A stretch of 64,000 bases of DNA, taken from positions 1 through 64,000 of the forward strand of contig CAWCHI010000016.1 of assembly GCA_963795335.1 (NCBI GenBank). Direction: 5' to 3'. This DNA comes from Trebonia sp963795335. Its GTDB lineage: Bacteria > Actinomycetota > Actinomycetes > Streptosporangiales > Streptosporangiaceae. The translations under genes were made by a program, and so were the position numbers. The notes under the pieces were generated by a model that ran no database searches, was not told where the DNA came from, and saw nothing but the letters and a program-made list of their open reading frames with translations. Below are positions 7,909-15,947 of this stretch, in pieces (position 1 is the stretch's first letter; every line of letters begins with the position of its first letter).

Positions 7909-8751
7909 GTGCCCGTGTTGAGCGATCTTGCCTACCGCATCTACACCCGCAGGCTCCGTCAGGAGCTGTCCGGTGCCGAGTTGCCCGAGCACGTCGGGCT
8001 GATCATGGACGGGAACCGCCGGTGGGCGCGTCAGGCCGGGCTGGCCAGCCCGAGTCTGGGCCACCAGGCCGGGGCCGAGCATATCGAGGATGTCCTGCTG
8101 TGGTGCGAGCGCGCCGGGATCAAGCACGTCACCGTGTTCGTGTGCTCGGCCGAGAACCTGCAACGGCGCGGCGACGCAGAGGTCGCGTTCCTTATGAGGC
8201 TCATCGAGGATGTCGTCTGCGACCGGCTGGCCCGGCCGGAGGCTGGGTGGCAGGTTCATATCGCCGGGACGCTGGATGTGCTGCCTGACACCACGGCCCG
8301 CGCGCTGAAGGGTGCAGTCGAGGCAACCCGCGATTGCCAGACTGGTGCCCACGTGACCCTGGCCGTCGGCTACGGGGGACGCCAGGAAATCATCGACGCC
8401 ATCCGTGAGGTGCTGTACGAGCAGGCCGATGCCGGCGGCACGCTCGCGGAGCTGGCCCGGTCCCTGACGACTGAGGACATCGCCCGGCACCTCTACACGG
8501 CCGGGCAGCCCGATCCTGACCTTGTGATCCGCACGAGCGGGGAACAGCGCGTCTCCAACTTCCTGCTGTGGCAGTGTGTGGGTTCTGAGCTGTACTTCTG
8601 TGATGCCTACTGGCCAGCGTTCCGCGAGATCGACTTCCTGCGCGCACTGCGCAGCTACTCGGCCACGCGACTCCGCCAAGAGGCGGACGCCTCGTCGCGA
8701 AGCCACCGGTCGAACCAGGCACGCGTGCGCCGGAGCAGGTCGAGCTGGTGA
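7909..8751 (+). CDS. uppS: Cis-prenyltransferase (isoprenyl diphosphate synthase, UppS family), 280 aa
   Basis: Signature MDGNRRWAR at residues 33-41 (Asp34 is the catalytic Mg-binding residue) and the C-terminal signature RTSGEQRVSNFLLWQ, followed by YFCDAYWPAFREIDFLRAL. The enzyme condenses isopentenyl diphosphate units onto an allylic primer, making polyprenyl diphosphate for cell-wall or secondary lipid carriers. The start may be GTG 7909 or 7915. The last roughly 25 residues are Arg/Ser rich and overlap the convergent peptidase gene by 97 bases. It lacks a cell-wall gene neighbourhood, so it may be an extra copy for specialised metabolism. Confidence 0.88.
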   Translation: MPVLSDLAYRIYTRRLRQELSGAELPEHVGLIMDGNRRWARQAGLASPSLGHQAGAEHIEDVLLWCERAGIKHVTVFVCSAENLQRRGDAEVAFLMRLIEDVVCDRLARPEAGWQVHIAGTLDVLPDTTARALKGAVEATRDCQTGAHVTLAVGYGGRQEIIDAIREVLYEQADAGGTLAELARSLTTEDIARHLYTAGQPDPDLVIRTSGEQRVSNFLLWQCVGSELYFCDAYWPAFREIDFLRALRSYSATRLRQEADASSRSHRSNQARVRRSRSSW

Positions 8752-10607
8752 TTGCGCTCCACGAGCCCGTGTCCCTCACGTGGGTAGATGACGAGCTCGT
8801 GCTCGGCCCCGTACCAGCTGAGCGCACGGTGGAAGTAGATCGCCTGGCTGACCGGCACGTTGGTGTCGTCCTCGCCGCTCACGATCAGCACCGGGGTGCG
8901 GATCCTCGACGCAAACGAGACCGGGCTGACCTGGTCGTGGGGGTGCGGGCCGGTGCCCTCCCAGCCGCAACTGCCACTGAGCGCAGCGTCCAGGGTTCCC
9001 CCTTCGCCGGTCGCGACGAGCATCCCCCAGTCGCTGATCCCGGCGGCCATCATCGCGGCCTTGAACCGGCCGGTCTGCCCGATCGCCCAGGCGGCCATGA
9101 ACCCGCCATGGCTGGCACCGCCGATCCCGAGCCGCTCCGGGTCCGCGACTCCCTCGGCGATCAGCAGGTCGATCCCGCTGACGATGTCGCCCCACTCGGC
9201 GCGGCCGACCGAACGCGCGACCGCCGCCGCGAAATCACGGCCATGACCCACCCCGCCCCGCGGGTTGGGCAAGAACACGGCGTATCCCGCGGTCGCGAGC
9301 CACTGCCCCGTCGGATGCGGGGCGAGCATGAACTCGTCGGCGTACCGGGCATCAGGGCCGCCGTGCACCAGTGTGATAAGCGGGAACGGGCCGTCCATGC
9401 GGTCGCAGCCGGGCGGCAAGACGAGCAGGCCGTCGAGGGCGAGACCGTCCAGTGCCCGGTAGGACAGGCGTTCCTGACGTCCCCATCTGATCGCGCGCAG
9501 CTCCGGCCGGGTGTCACTGAGCCGGGCCAGCGACCCGCCGGGCGGCCCGGCATGGACGTTCACCGGCTCATAGGAGGTGCTGGCCAGCGCCGCGATCACC
9601 GCGCCGGAACGACACGCGGTGAGTGATTCGGCCAGGCCGTCCCGGGCGGACACGAGCCCGAACCGCAGCAGGTCAGGGTCGAGCCGGTAGATCGCGGTGT
9701 CCAACCCGTCCGCGAACAGGGCCAGCGGCGGGCCGTCTGCGACCTGCGCCAGCTCCGTCGGGCAGACCGCCATGCCCGCGGTCAGGTCACGGTGCACAGC
9801 GGCAGCCGCCGAGACGGCCACATCGTAGACGGCGTCGCCGCGGAACGGTTGCGGCATTGCCAGGTAGGCCAGATGCCAGCGGCCGCCGGCTTGCCACCAG
9901 GCCGGCGACCGCGCTTCGGTCCCGATCCGGCCCAGGCCACGGACCGTCCCTGACACCAGATCGACGACATGCAACTCGCTCGTGCTCGCGCCCGGATCAC
10001 TGTCCGGACCCGCCCAGCTGATCGCCGCCAGCGCGCCCCCGTCCGGCCGCGCCGCAAGTTCCACGACGTGGCGGTCGCCGAGGCCGTCCACCATGCGCAG
10101 CTCGCCTGTGGCCAGGTCAAGCACCCGCAGCCTGCCGCAGTGCAGCTGCTGGCCCCAGACGAACGCGTCGTCGCGCTCGGCGCGCCTGCGCTCGTCCTCC
10201 TCAGTCGGCTCGTCCGTGGCCAGCACGGCAACCCGCCGGGCATCCGCAAGCGGCCAGGCAGCAGAGATCTCGCCGCGCCAGTCCGTCAGGGCCTCGGCCT
10301 CCCCGCCGTCGACCCGAACCCGGTGCAGCTGACGGGAGCCGGTGCGATCGGACAAGAAAAACACGGTCGCCGAATCTGGCCCCCAGCGCGGATCAGAATC
10401 TGCCGCCGTCCCTGCGGTCAGCTTCCACGGCGGTGAGCTGCCGTCGGCGGCGGCCACCCAGAGCGCGCACAGGCTGCGCTCTCCCGCGCGGCCGACCGGA
10501 GCGACGACATAGGCAACCCAGCACCCGTCGGGCGAGATCACCGGCTGTGACGGCACGGCCCCGTCCACCACCAGCTCCGCGGTTAGCTCTGGTGCGCCTT
10601 CACTCAT
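8655..10607 (-). CDS. S9 family prolyl oligopeptidase-like serine peptidase, 650 aa
   Basis: The N-terminal two thirds is a TolB-like beta-propeller (repeated SPDG/WGPDS/LSDRTGSRQLHRV blocks). The C-terminal alpha/beta hydrolase domain carries the nucleophile in GGASHGGFM, the acid in SGEDDTNVPV and the His in REGHGL. Length and order match dipeptidyl aminopeptidase/acylaminoacyl peptidase relatives. No signal peptide is seen, so it is probably cytoplasmic. The ATG at 10607 (MSEGAPELT) is preferred to upstream codons. It is 23 bases downstream of the 122-aa gene on the same strand, a likely two-gene operon. Confidence 0.9.
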   Translation of the reverse strand: MSEGAPELTAELVVDGAVPSQPVISPDGCWVAYVVAPVGRAGERSLCALWVAAADGSSPPWKLTAGTAADSDPRWGPDSATVFFLSDRTGSRQLHRVRVDGGEAEALTDWRGEISAAWPLADARRVAVLATDEPTEEDERRRAERDDAFVWGQQLHCGRLRVLDLATGELRMVDGLGDRHVVELAARPDGGALAAISWAGPDSDPGASTSELHVVDLVSGTVRGLGRIGTEARSPAWWQAGGRWHLAYLAMPQPFRGDAVYDVAVSAAAAVHRDLTAGMAVCPTELAQVADGPPLALFADGLDTAIYRLDPDLLRFGLVSARDGLAESLTACRSGAVIAALASTSYEPVNVHAGPPGGSLARLSDTRPELRAIRWGRQERLSYRALDGLALDGLLVLPPGCDRMDGPFPLITLVHGGPDARYADEFMLAPHPTGQWLATAGYAVFLPNPRGGVGHGRDFAAAVARSVGRAEWGDIVSGIDLLIAEGVADPERLGIGGASHGGFMAAWAIGQTGRFKAAMMAAGISDWGMLVATGEGGTLDAALSGSCGWEGTGPHPHDQVSPVSFASRIRTPVLIVSGEDDTNVPVSQAIYFHRALSWYGAEHELVIYPREGHGLVERNHQLDLLRRTRAWFDRWLRDEASASWRSRVAE

Positions 10608-10630
10608 GGAACGCGGTCGGGTAAGCCCTA

Positions 10631-10999
10631 TCAACCCTGGACGCCGGTCTCCCCGCCCGCATCGCGGATCGCCCTGACCATCTCGGCCAGGTCGGGGCCG
10701 ACGCCGTCCGCGCCGTTACCGCCCGGTCCCACGGGCAGGGGCTTGATGTAGTCGCGGATGACCATCAGCGACGCGGCCGCGGTCAAGCCCATCTCGGCCG
10801 GGATGTGCTCCTCCTCGATGCCCCAGCTGATGAGGGCGGCGACTTGCAGCACGGCGTCGAGGGCGTCGCCGGTCGTCACGATGCCGCGCGGCGGCGCGGG
10901 CTCGGCGACGTTCCCGTGGGCGGCCTGGATCATCAGCTGCTGCATCATTTCGAAGAGCCTGCGTTCAGGGCCGAGGTCTTCGCCGGCTGGCTGGTTCAT
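10631..10999 (-). CDS. Conserved hypothetical protein, 122 aa
   Basis: The ATG at 10999 reads MNQPAGEDLGPERRLFEMMQ and then a helical middle including ALISWGIEEEHIPAEMGLTA and MVIRDYIKPLP, with a Gly-rich linker and a final helix. There are no membrane spans and no catalytic motif. It is likely a small cytoplasmic helical protein co-transcribed with the S9 peptidase and divergent from the esterase at 11078. The reading frame extends upstream to 11830, but that part is antisense to the esterase. Confidence 0.6.
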   Translation of the reverse strand: MNQPAGEDLGPERRLFEMMQQLMIQAAHGNVAEPAPPRGIVTTGDALDAVLQVAALISWGIEEEHIPAEMGLTAAASLMVIRDYIKPLPVGPGGNGADGVGPDLAEMVRAIRDAGGETGVQG

Positions 11000-11077
11000 G
11001 GGCGTCACCCTACCGGCCGGGAGATCCCACCTGTGCTCGGCGGGGCCGCCGGCCCCGCACGGAGTAGTCTCGGCCCC

Positions 11078-11728
11078 ATGCCGATCGAACCGGAGCTGGT
11101 CACCGAGACCTTCGGCTACGACGGCGGCCGTGCGGTCACGGTGTACCTGCCGCCAGGCGCGCCCGAAGCGGTCGTGTTCGCCGGTGACGGCCAGGGCGTT
11201 TCGCGCTGGAGCCGGTCCCTCGAGGCGGCCGGCGGGCCGCCGGTGATGATCGTCGGTGTGCACGGGCTCGCGGAGGAAATGCCGCGGCTGCAGGAGTACT
11301 CCCCGGTCTTCGACGCCGACCGGTTCGCCGCCCACGAGCGGTTCTTCGTCGACGATGTCGGCCGCTGGACGCGGACACGGTTCGGGGTGGAGTTCCCGGC
11401 TGCGCGCACCGCGGTGTTCGGCGCCTCGGCCGGGGGAGAGCTGGCGCTCGCCCTCGGGCTGCGGCATCCGGATACCTACGGCGCCATCTTGTGCGGCTCG
11501 CCCGGCGCGGGCTACCAGCCGGCCGGCGACCTGCCAGCCGCGATCCCGCGGACGTACCTGGTGGCCGGCTCGCGGGAGCCGTTCTTCCTGGCCAACGCGA
11601 CCCGCTGGGCCGCGGCGCTGCGCGACGCGGGAGCGGACGTCGTGCTCCGCGAGCGGGACGCGGGGCACGGCCCGGCACTCTGGCGGGCGGAGTTCCCGCT
11701 GATGGTCGCGTGGGCGTTCGGCCAGTGA
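11078..11728 (+). CDS. Esterase (esterase D / enterochelin-esterase-like fold), 216 aa
   Basis: Alpha/beta hydrolase of the putative esterase group. The nucleophile elbow is FGASAGGELAL, the acid is probably within VAGSREPFF, and the His is in RDAGHGPALW. The N-terminal strand-rich part (VTVYLPPGAPEAVVFAGDGQ) is typical. The ATG at 11078 follows a GC-rich leader without a strong ribosome site. The substrate could be an S-formylglutathione-like, siderophore or acyl ester; sequence alone cannot decide. Confidence 0.78.
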   Translation: MPIEPELVTETFGYDGGRAVTVYLPPGAPEAVVFAGDGQGVSRWSRSLEAAGGPPVMIVGVHGLAEEMPRLQEYSPVFDADRFAAHERFFVDDVGRWTRTRFGVEFPAARTAVFGASAGGELALALGLRHPDTYGAILCGSPGAGYQPAGDLPAAIPRTYLVAGSREPFFLANATRWAAALRDAGADVVLRERDAGHGPALWRAEFPLMVAWAFGQ

Positions 11729-11846
11729 GTTCGCCCCCGGGCCAGAAAATCCGGAGCCCGGCTGTCGGATCGGCGCCGGGGTCTTCGTAGCAGGGATGAG
11801 CGGCCGCCCGCGACGGGCGCCCACGATCACAGGAGATGATCTTCAG

Positions 11847-12176
11847 ATGCAGTACCTGGTTTCTGTCATCGACGAGAACGCCGGCCGTGCCACCCCGGAC
11901 GAGATGGCCGCCATCGACGTGTTCAACGACAGCCTGCAGGCTGGCGGCCACTGGGTCTTCGCCGGCGGCCTCGGAGACCCCGCGCACGCCACCGTCATCG
12001 ACAACCGCGGCGCCGAGGCGGTGATCACCGACGGCCCCTTCGTGGAGTCGAAGGAGTACCTGGCCGGCTTCTGGATCATGGAGGCGGCCGACCTCGACGT
12101 GGCCCTCAAGCTCGCCGCCGACGGGTCGAAAGCGTGCAACCGTAAGGTCGAGGTGCGGCCGGTCCTGAGCGAGTGA
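11847..12176 (+). CDS. YCII-related DGPF-domain protein, 109 aa
   Basis: MQYLVSVIDEN opens a ferredoxin-like alpha/beta domain with the hallmark TDGPFVESKEYLAGFWIME and a C-terminal VEVRPVL strand. AGGAG lies 11 bases before ATG 11847. Its stop overlaps the GTG of the sigma factor (GTGA). DGPF proteins are the standard genetic partner of ECF42 sigma factors; their biochemical role is unsettled. Confidence 0.9.
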   Translation: MQYLVSVIDENAGRATPDEMAAIDVFNDSLQAGGHWVFAGGLGDPAHATVIDNRGAEAVITDGPFVESKEYLAGFWIMEAADLDVALKLAADGSKACNRKVEVRPVLSE

Positions 12177-13414
12177 CCCCGCTCGACGCCCGCGAGGCGG
12201 TCACCCGGGCCCACCAGCAGGAGTGGGCCCGGGTGACGGCCTCTCTCGCCCGGCGCTTCGGCGACCTCGACGTGGCTGAGGAAGCGGCGGCCGAGGCGTT
12301 CGCGACCGCCGTCGAGCGGTGGCCGGCCGACGGCGTGCCGCCTAACCCCGGCGGCTGGCTGACCACCACCGCCACCCGTAAGGCGATCGACCGGCTCCGG
12401 CGCGAGGCCGTGCGCGAGGACCGGCACAAGGAGGCCCAGGTGCGCATCGACGCCGACCCGGCTGACCCGGCTGACCCGGCCGGGGCGATCGAGGACGACC
12501 GGCTCCGGCTGATCTTCACCTGCTGTCACCCGGCGCTGGCGCTGGAAGCGCGGGTGGCGCTGACGCTGCGCCTGGTGGCCGGGCTGACCGTGGCCGAGAT
12601 CGCCCGCGCCTTCCTGGTCCAGGAAACGGCCATGGGGCAGCGCATCACCCGGGCCAAGGCCAAGATCAAGGCGGCCCGCATCCCGTACCGGGTGCCGTCG
12701 GCGGAGGACCTCCCGGTCCGCGTGGCCGGCGTGCTCACCGTCCTGTTCCTGGTGTTCAACGAGGGTTACCTGGCCACCGGCCCTGGCACCGACCCGGTGC
12801 GGCGGGAGCTGACGGCCGAGGCGATCCGGCTCACCCGGCTGATCCGCGCCCTGCTGCCGGACGACGGCGAGGTCACCGGGCTGCTGGCGCTGATGCTGCT
12901 GACCGAGGCCCGCCGGGGTGCCCGCGTCTCCGCCCGCGGCGAGCTGGTCACCCTCGATCAGCAGGACCGCGGGGCGTGGGATACGGCGCTGATCGCCGAG
13001 GGGCACCGGCTGGTGCGCGAGCGCCTGGCGGCCGGGGTGGCGCCTGGCCGGTACCAGGTTCTGGCCGCGATCAACGCGGTGCACACCTCAGCCCGCGACA
13101 TCCGCGACACCGACTGGTCGCAGGTGCTTGCGCTGTACGACCAGCTGGTCGAGCTCGACCGCTCGCCGGTGATCGCCCTCAACCGGGCGATCGCGGTCGC
13201 CGAGCTCGACGGCCCGGAGGTGGCCCTGGCCGTCGTCAGCCGGCTGGCCGCCCAGCTCGACGGCTATCACCCGTACCACGCGACCCGGGCCGACCTGCTG
13301 CGCCGGCTCGGTCGCGGGGCGCAGGCGCGGGTGGCCTACGACCGGGCGATCGAGCTGGCGGGCAACAGCGCTGAGATCGCCGCGCTGACCCGTCGCCGCG
13401 ACGAGCCCGGCTAG
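12173..13414 (+). CDS. ECF42-type RNA polymerase sigma factor, 413 aa
   Basis: Sigma-2 region at about residues 15-90 (RRFGDLDVAEEAAAEAFATA, then GWLTTTATRKAIDRLRRE) and sigma-4 at about 115-165 (VALTLRLVAGLTVAEIARAF). A long C-terminal extension begins FLVFNEGYLATGPG (DUF6596-like) and ends in TPR-like helices. This is the ECF42 architecture, in which the extension and a linked DGPF protein replace an anti-sigma factor. Translation is coupled to the DGPF gene by a 4-base overlap. The run DPADPADPA near residue 100 is a small in-frame repeat. Confidence 0.92.
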   Translation: MTPLDAREAVTRAHQQEWARVTASLARRFGDLDVAEEAAAEAFATAVERWPADGVPPNPGGWLTTTATRKAIDRLRREAVREDRHKEAQVRIDADPADPADPAGAIEDDRLRLIFTCCHPALALEARVALTLRLVAGLTVAEIARAFLVQETAMGQRITRAKAKIKAARIPYRVPSAEDLPVRVAGVLTVLFLVFNEGYLATGPGTDPVRRELTAEAIRLTRLIRALLPDDGEVTGLLALMLLTEARRGARVSARGELVTLDQQDRGAWDTALIAEGHRLVRERLAAGVAPGRYQVLAAINAVHTSARDIRDTDWSQVLALYDQLVELDRSPVIALNRAIAVAELDGPEVALAVVSRLAAQLDGYHPYHATRADLLRRLGRGAQARVAYDRAIELAGNSAEIAALTRRRDEPG

Positions 13415-13429
13415 CCGGGGCGCCCCGGC
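13414..13429. terminator. GC palindrome between convergent genes
   Basis: GCCGGGGC-GCCCCGGC is a perfect palindrome in the 25-bp gap between the sigma factor (plus) and TenA (minus). Position favours a shared transcription end point. No T tract is present. Confidence 0.35.
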
Positions 13430-13439
13430 GGCCGGCCCG

Positions 13440-14114
13440 TCAGGCCGTCACCGGCCACTGCTCCCGGCGGTAGCCGGCGTCCCAGAACATCCACTCGTAG
13501 GCGCTGGTGACCCGGAAGTGCCGGTGCACCAGCGCCCGTTCGGCCGGGCCGAGGGCGGGCCCGAGGTCGTCGGCGACGTCTCGGACCGACTGGACCACGG
13601 CGCCGTACTGGTCGTCGGCGTAGGTGTCGATCCACTGCTGGTAACGGGGGTTGGGCGAGCCCCGGCGGAGCAGTTCGCGGCCCACCTCGTAATAGATCCA
13701 GTAGCAGGGCAGCACCACGCCGACCCCCTCGGCGTAGGAGCCTGCCAGCGCCGTCGCGAGCAGGTAGCTCGTGTAGGCGAGCGTTGTGGGGGCGGGCTGC
13801 GACGTGTCGGCCGCGGCCGGGTCGAGGCCGAGGTCGGCCATCAGCGAGTCGTGCAGCTCCCGTTCCACCGTGATGATCTCTGACGCGTGCCGGGCGAACA
13901 TCTCGGTGCCGGCGGTGCCGGGTGCCTTGGCCGCCACCACCGCCAGGGTCTTGGCGTAGTCGCGCAGGTACAGCGCGTCCTGGACGACGTAGTAAGCGAA
14001 CGCGTCCGCGGGCAGGGTGCCGTCGGTCAGCCCGGTCACGAACGGGTGCCGCAGGATGGCGTCGTAGATACCGGTGATGCCGCCCCACAGCTCGGCGGTC
14101 AGGCTGTCGCTCAC
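13440..14114 (-). CDS. tenA: TenA/THI-4 family thiaminase II, 224 aa
   Basis: All-helical TenA fold. Hallmarks are YYVVQDALYL (Asp46), the catalytic Cys137 in VLPCYWIYYEVG, and the terminal SAYEWMFWDAGYR (Glu near 209). TenA hydrolyses aminopyrimidine products of thiamine breakdown for salvage. It lies 31 bases downstream of the ABC permease on the same strand and may be in the same transcript, which raises the alternative that it processes a ligand of that importer. Confidence 0.9.
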   Translation of the reverse strand: MSDSLTAELWGGITGIYDAILRHPFVTGLTDGTLPADAFAYYVVQDALYLRDYAKTLAVVAAKAPGTAGTEMFARHASEIITVERELHDSLMADLGLDPAAADTSQPAPTTLAYTSYLLATALAGSYAEGVGVVLPCYWIYYEVGRELLRRGSPNPRYQQWIDTYADDQYGAVVQSVRDVADDLGPALGPAERALVHRHFRVTSAYEWMFWDAGYRREQWPVTA

Positions 14115-14145
14115 CGTCTCACCGTAGCGTGCGGCGGCGGTCCCG

Positions 14146-14958
14146 CTAGCCCTTCACGGCACCAGAGAGGATCCCCCGGATGAACTGGCGCTGGAACACG
14201 AAGCTGAGCACGATGATCGGCAGCGACACCAGGATCGCGGCGGCCGACAGCAGGTTGACCTGCACCAGGTAACGGCCGTTGAAGGCGCCCAGGCCGAGGG
14301 TGATCGGCTGGTGGGCGGGGTCGGACACCAGGACCAGCGCGAGGAAGTAGTCGTTCCAGGTCCACAGGACGCTCAGCAGGACCAGCGTCAGCACCGCGGG
14401 CCGGACGACCGGGAGGTAGACCCGCCACAGTTGCGACCAGGAGTTGGCCCCGTCGATCCGGGCCGCCTCGCCGAGCGAGGGGGGAACCGAGCGGAACGCC
14501 GTCCGCATCCAGAACGCGCCGAAGCTGACGCCCATGCCGAGGTGGGCCAGGATGATGCCCTTGTAGGTGTCGGTCAGCCCGTAGGACTGGAAGTCGTAGT
14601 AGAGCGGGACGATGAACGCTTCCATCGGGAGCATGAGGCCGATGAGCACCACCGGGAACAGCAGCTTGTCCCCGAGCACGGACAGCACCCCGAACCCGTA
14701 GCCGCTCAGGATGGCGACGACGGTGCCGATGGCGACGACGCTGCCGGTGATGATCAGGCTGGACTTCAGGTACTGGCTGAAGCCCGCCTGCTGCCACGCG
14801 CTGACGAAGTTCGACCACTGCAGGTGAGTCAGCTCGATCGACCCGGTCGAGCTGGGGCTCAGCGCGTCGCCCAGCACCCAGACGAGCGGGAACAGCACGC
14901 CGATGGAGACGATCGCGAGGAGGGTGTACGTCATCACGCGCTCTCGCCGGGTAATCAT
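14146..14958 (-). CDS. Carbohydrate ABC transporter permease, MalG type, 270 aa
   Basis: Six membrane spans. The EAA loop that docks the ATPase reads PSLGEAARIDGANSWSQLWRVYLPVVRPA, and the MalG-type C-terminus is FVFQRQFIRGILSGAVKG. This partner permease of a CUT1 importer overlaps the upstream permease by 4 bases. No ATPase gene is nearby, so a shared MsiK-like ATPase is expected, as is common for actinobacterial sugar importers. Confidence 0.92.
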   Translation of the reverse strand: MITRRERVMTYTLLAIVSIGVLFPLVWVLGDALSPSSTGSIELTHLQWSNFVSAWQQAGFSQYLKSSLIITGSVVAIGTVVAILSGYGFGVLSVLGDKLLFPVVLIGLMLPMEAFIVPLYYDFQSYGLTDTYKGIILAHLGMGVSFGAFWMRTAFRSVPPSLGEAARIDGANSWSQLWRVYLPVVRPAVLTLVLLSVLWTWNDYFLALVLVSDPAHQPITLGLGAFNGRYLVQVNLLSAAAILVSLPIIVLSFVFQRQFIRGILSGAVKG

Positions 14959-15916
14959 TGCGACCTGCCTTCCGCGAGCTTGACGATGACCAGCACGACC
15001 AGCAGCGAGACGACCGTCATGACGACGCCGATCGCCGCCGCCGACCCGACGTCGGGGTTGGCGAACGCGCGCTCATACAGGACCACCGTCGGTGTGATGG
15101 TCGAGGTGCCGGGGCCGCCCTTGGTCGTCAGCCAGACCAGGTCGAACAGCCGGATCGCCCCGATCATCGTCAGCGCCAGCACGACCGACAGCGGGCCGCG
15201 GAGGCTGGGCAGGGTGACGGTGAAGAACTCGCGCACCGCGCCGCCGCCGTCAACCCGGACGGCGTCGTACAGGTCCTGCGGAATCGACTGCATGCTGGAC
15301 ACGAACATCACCATGCACAGCCCGAACGAGGCCCAGGTTCCCGCCAGCCCGAGCGCGGGCAGCGCCCAGGTGAAGTCGCCCAGCCAGCCACGGGTGATCG
15401 AGCCCAGGCCGATGATGGTGAGCAGGTCGTTGAACGGCCCGCCGGGCTCGTAGATACGTTCCCAGACCACCGCGATGACGGCCGGCGTGATCACCTGGGG
15501 CAGGAAGATCACCGCGCGGAACATCCCCGCCCCGCGGATGCCCGCACGCGAGGTGAGCGCCGCGCTCAGCAGCCCCAGAATGACCGGCAGGATGGAGTAG
15601 AAGCAGATGAAGTAGAGCGTGTGCTCGACCGCCGCGCGCAGGGTGGGGTCGCTGAGGAAGCCGGTGTAGTTGGACAGCCCGGCCCAGGTCGCGGTGGTCA
15701 CCCCGTTCCAGTGAAAGAACGAGAGCCACACTCCCTGTCCCACCGGCACGATGACGACCACGGCGTAGAGGACCAGCGCGGGCGCGACGTAGAGCAGCCC
15801 GAGCCAGGGGCGGCGGCCAGACGCGGCCGCCGCCCGGCGCCGGCGCGCGCGGCCCCGCGGGGCTGCGCCTGGGCCGGCCCCCGTTCCGGACGGTGCCGGG
15901 TCAGCGTCACGTTCAT
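14955..15916 (-). CDS. Carbohydrate ABC transporter permease, MalF type, with N-terminal frame break
   Basis: The clear permease frame runs from 14955 to at least 15820, with LGLLYVAPALVLYAVVVIVP as the first span and the EAA loop DLYDAVRVDGGGAVREFFTV. That frame has no ATG or GTG before a stop near 15943, apart from an internal GTG at 15761 that would cut off half the first span. A start with a perfect GGAGG exists at ATG 15916 (MNVTLTRHRPERGP), but in another frame. One base missing in the GC-rich tract near 15830-15860 would join MNVTLT...AARA to RRRRAAAASGRRPWLGLL. The feature is drawn to the ATG on that reading. Confidence 0.8.
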
Positions 15917-15947
15917 GGTCGCCGCCTCCTGGCTCTCGACGTCAAGG

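Noticed and set aside
10631..11830. Full-length 399-codon reading of the minus-strand gene
   Set aside because: Only the last 122 codons are protein-like; the remainder is antisense to the esterase with Ser/His/Asp motifs at 11078-11728.
12461..12487. GACCCGGCT repeats in the sigma factor
   Set aside because: An in-frame Asp-Pro-Ala linker within an intact ECF42 protein; common low-complexity linker sequence, not a separate element.
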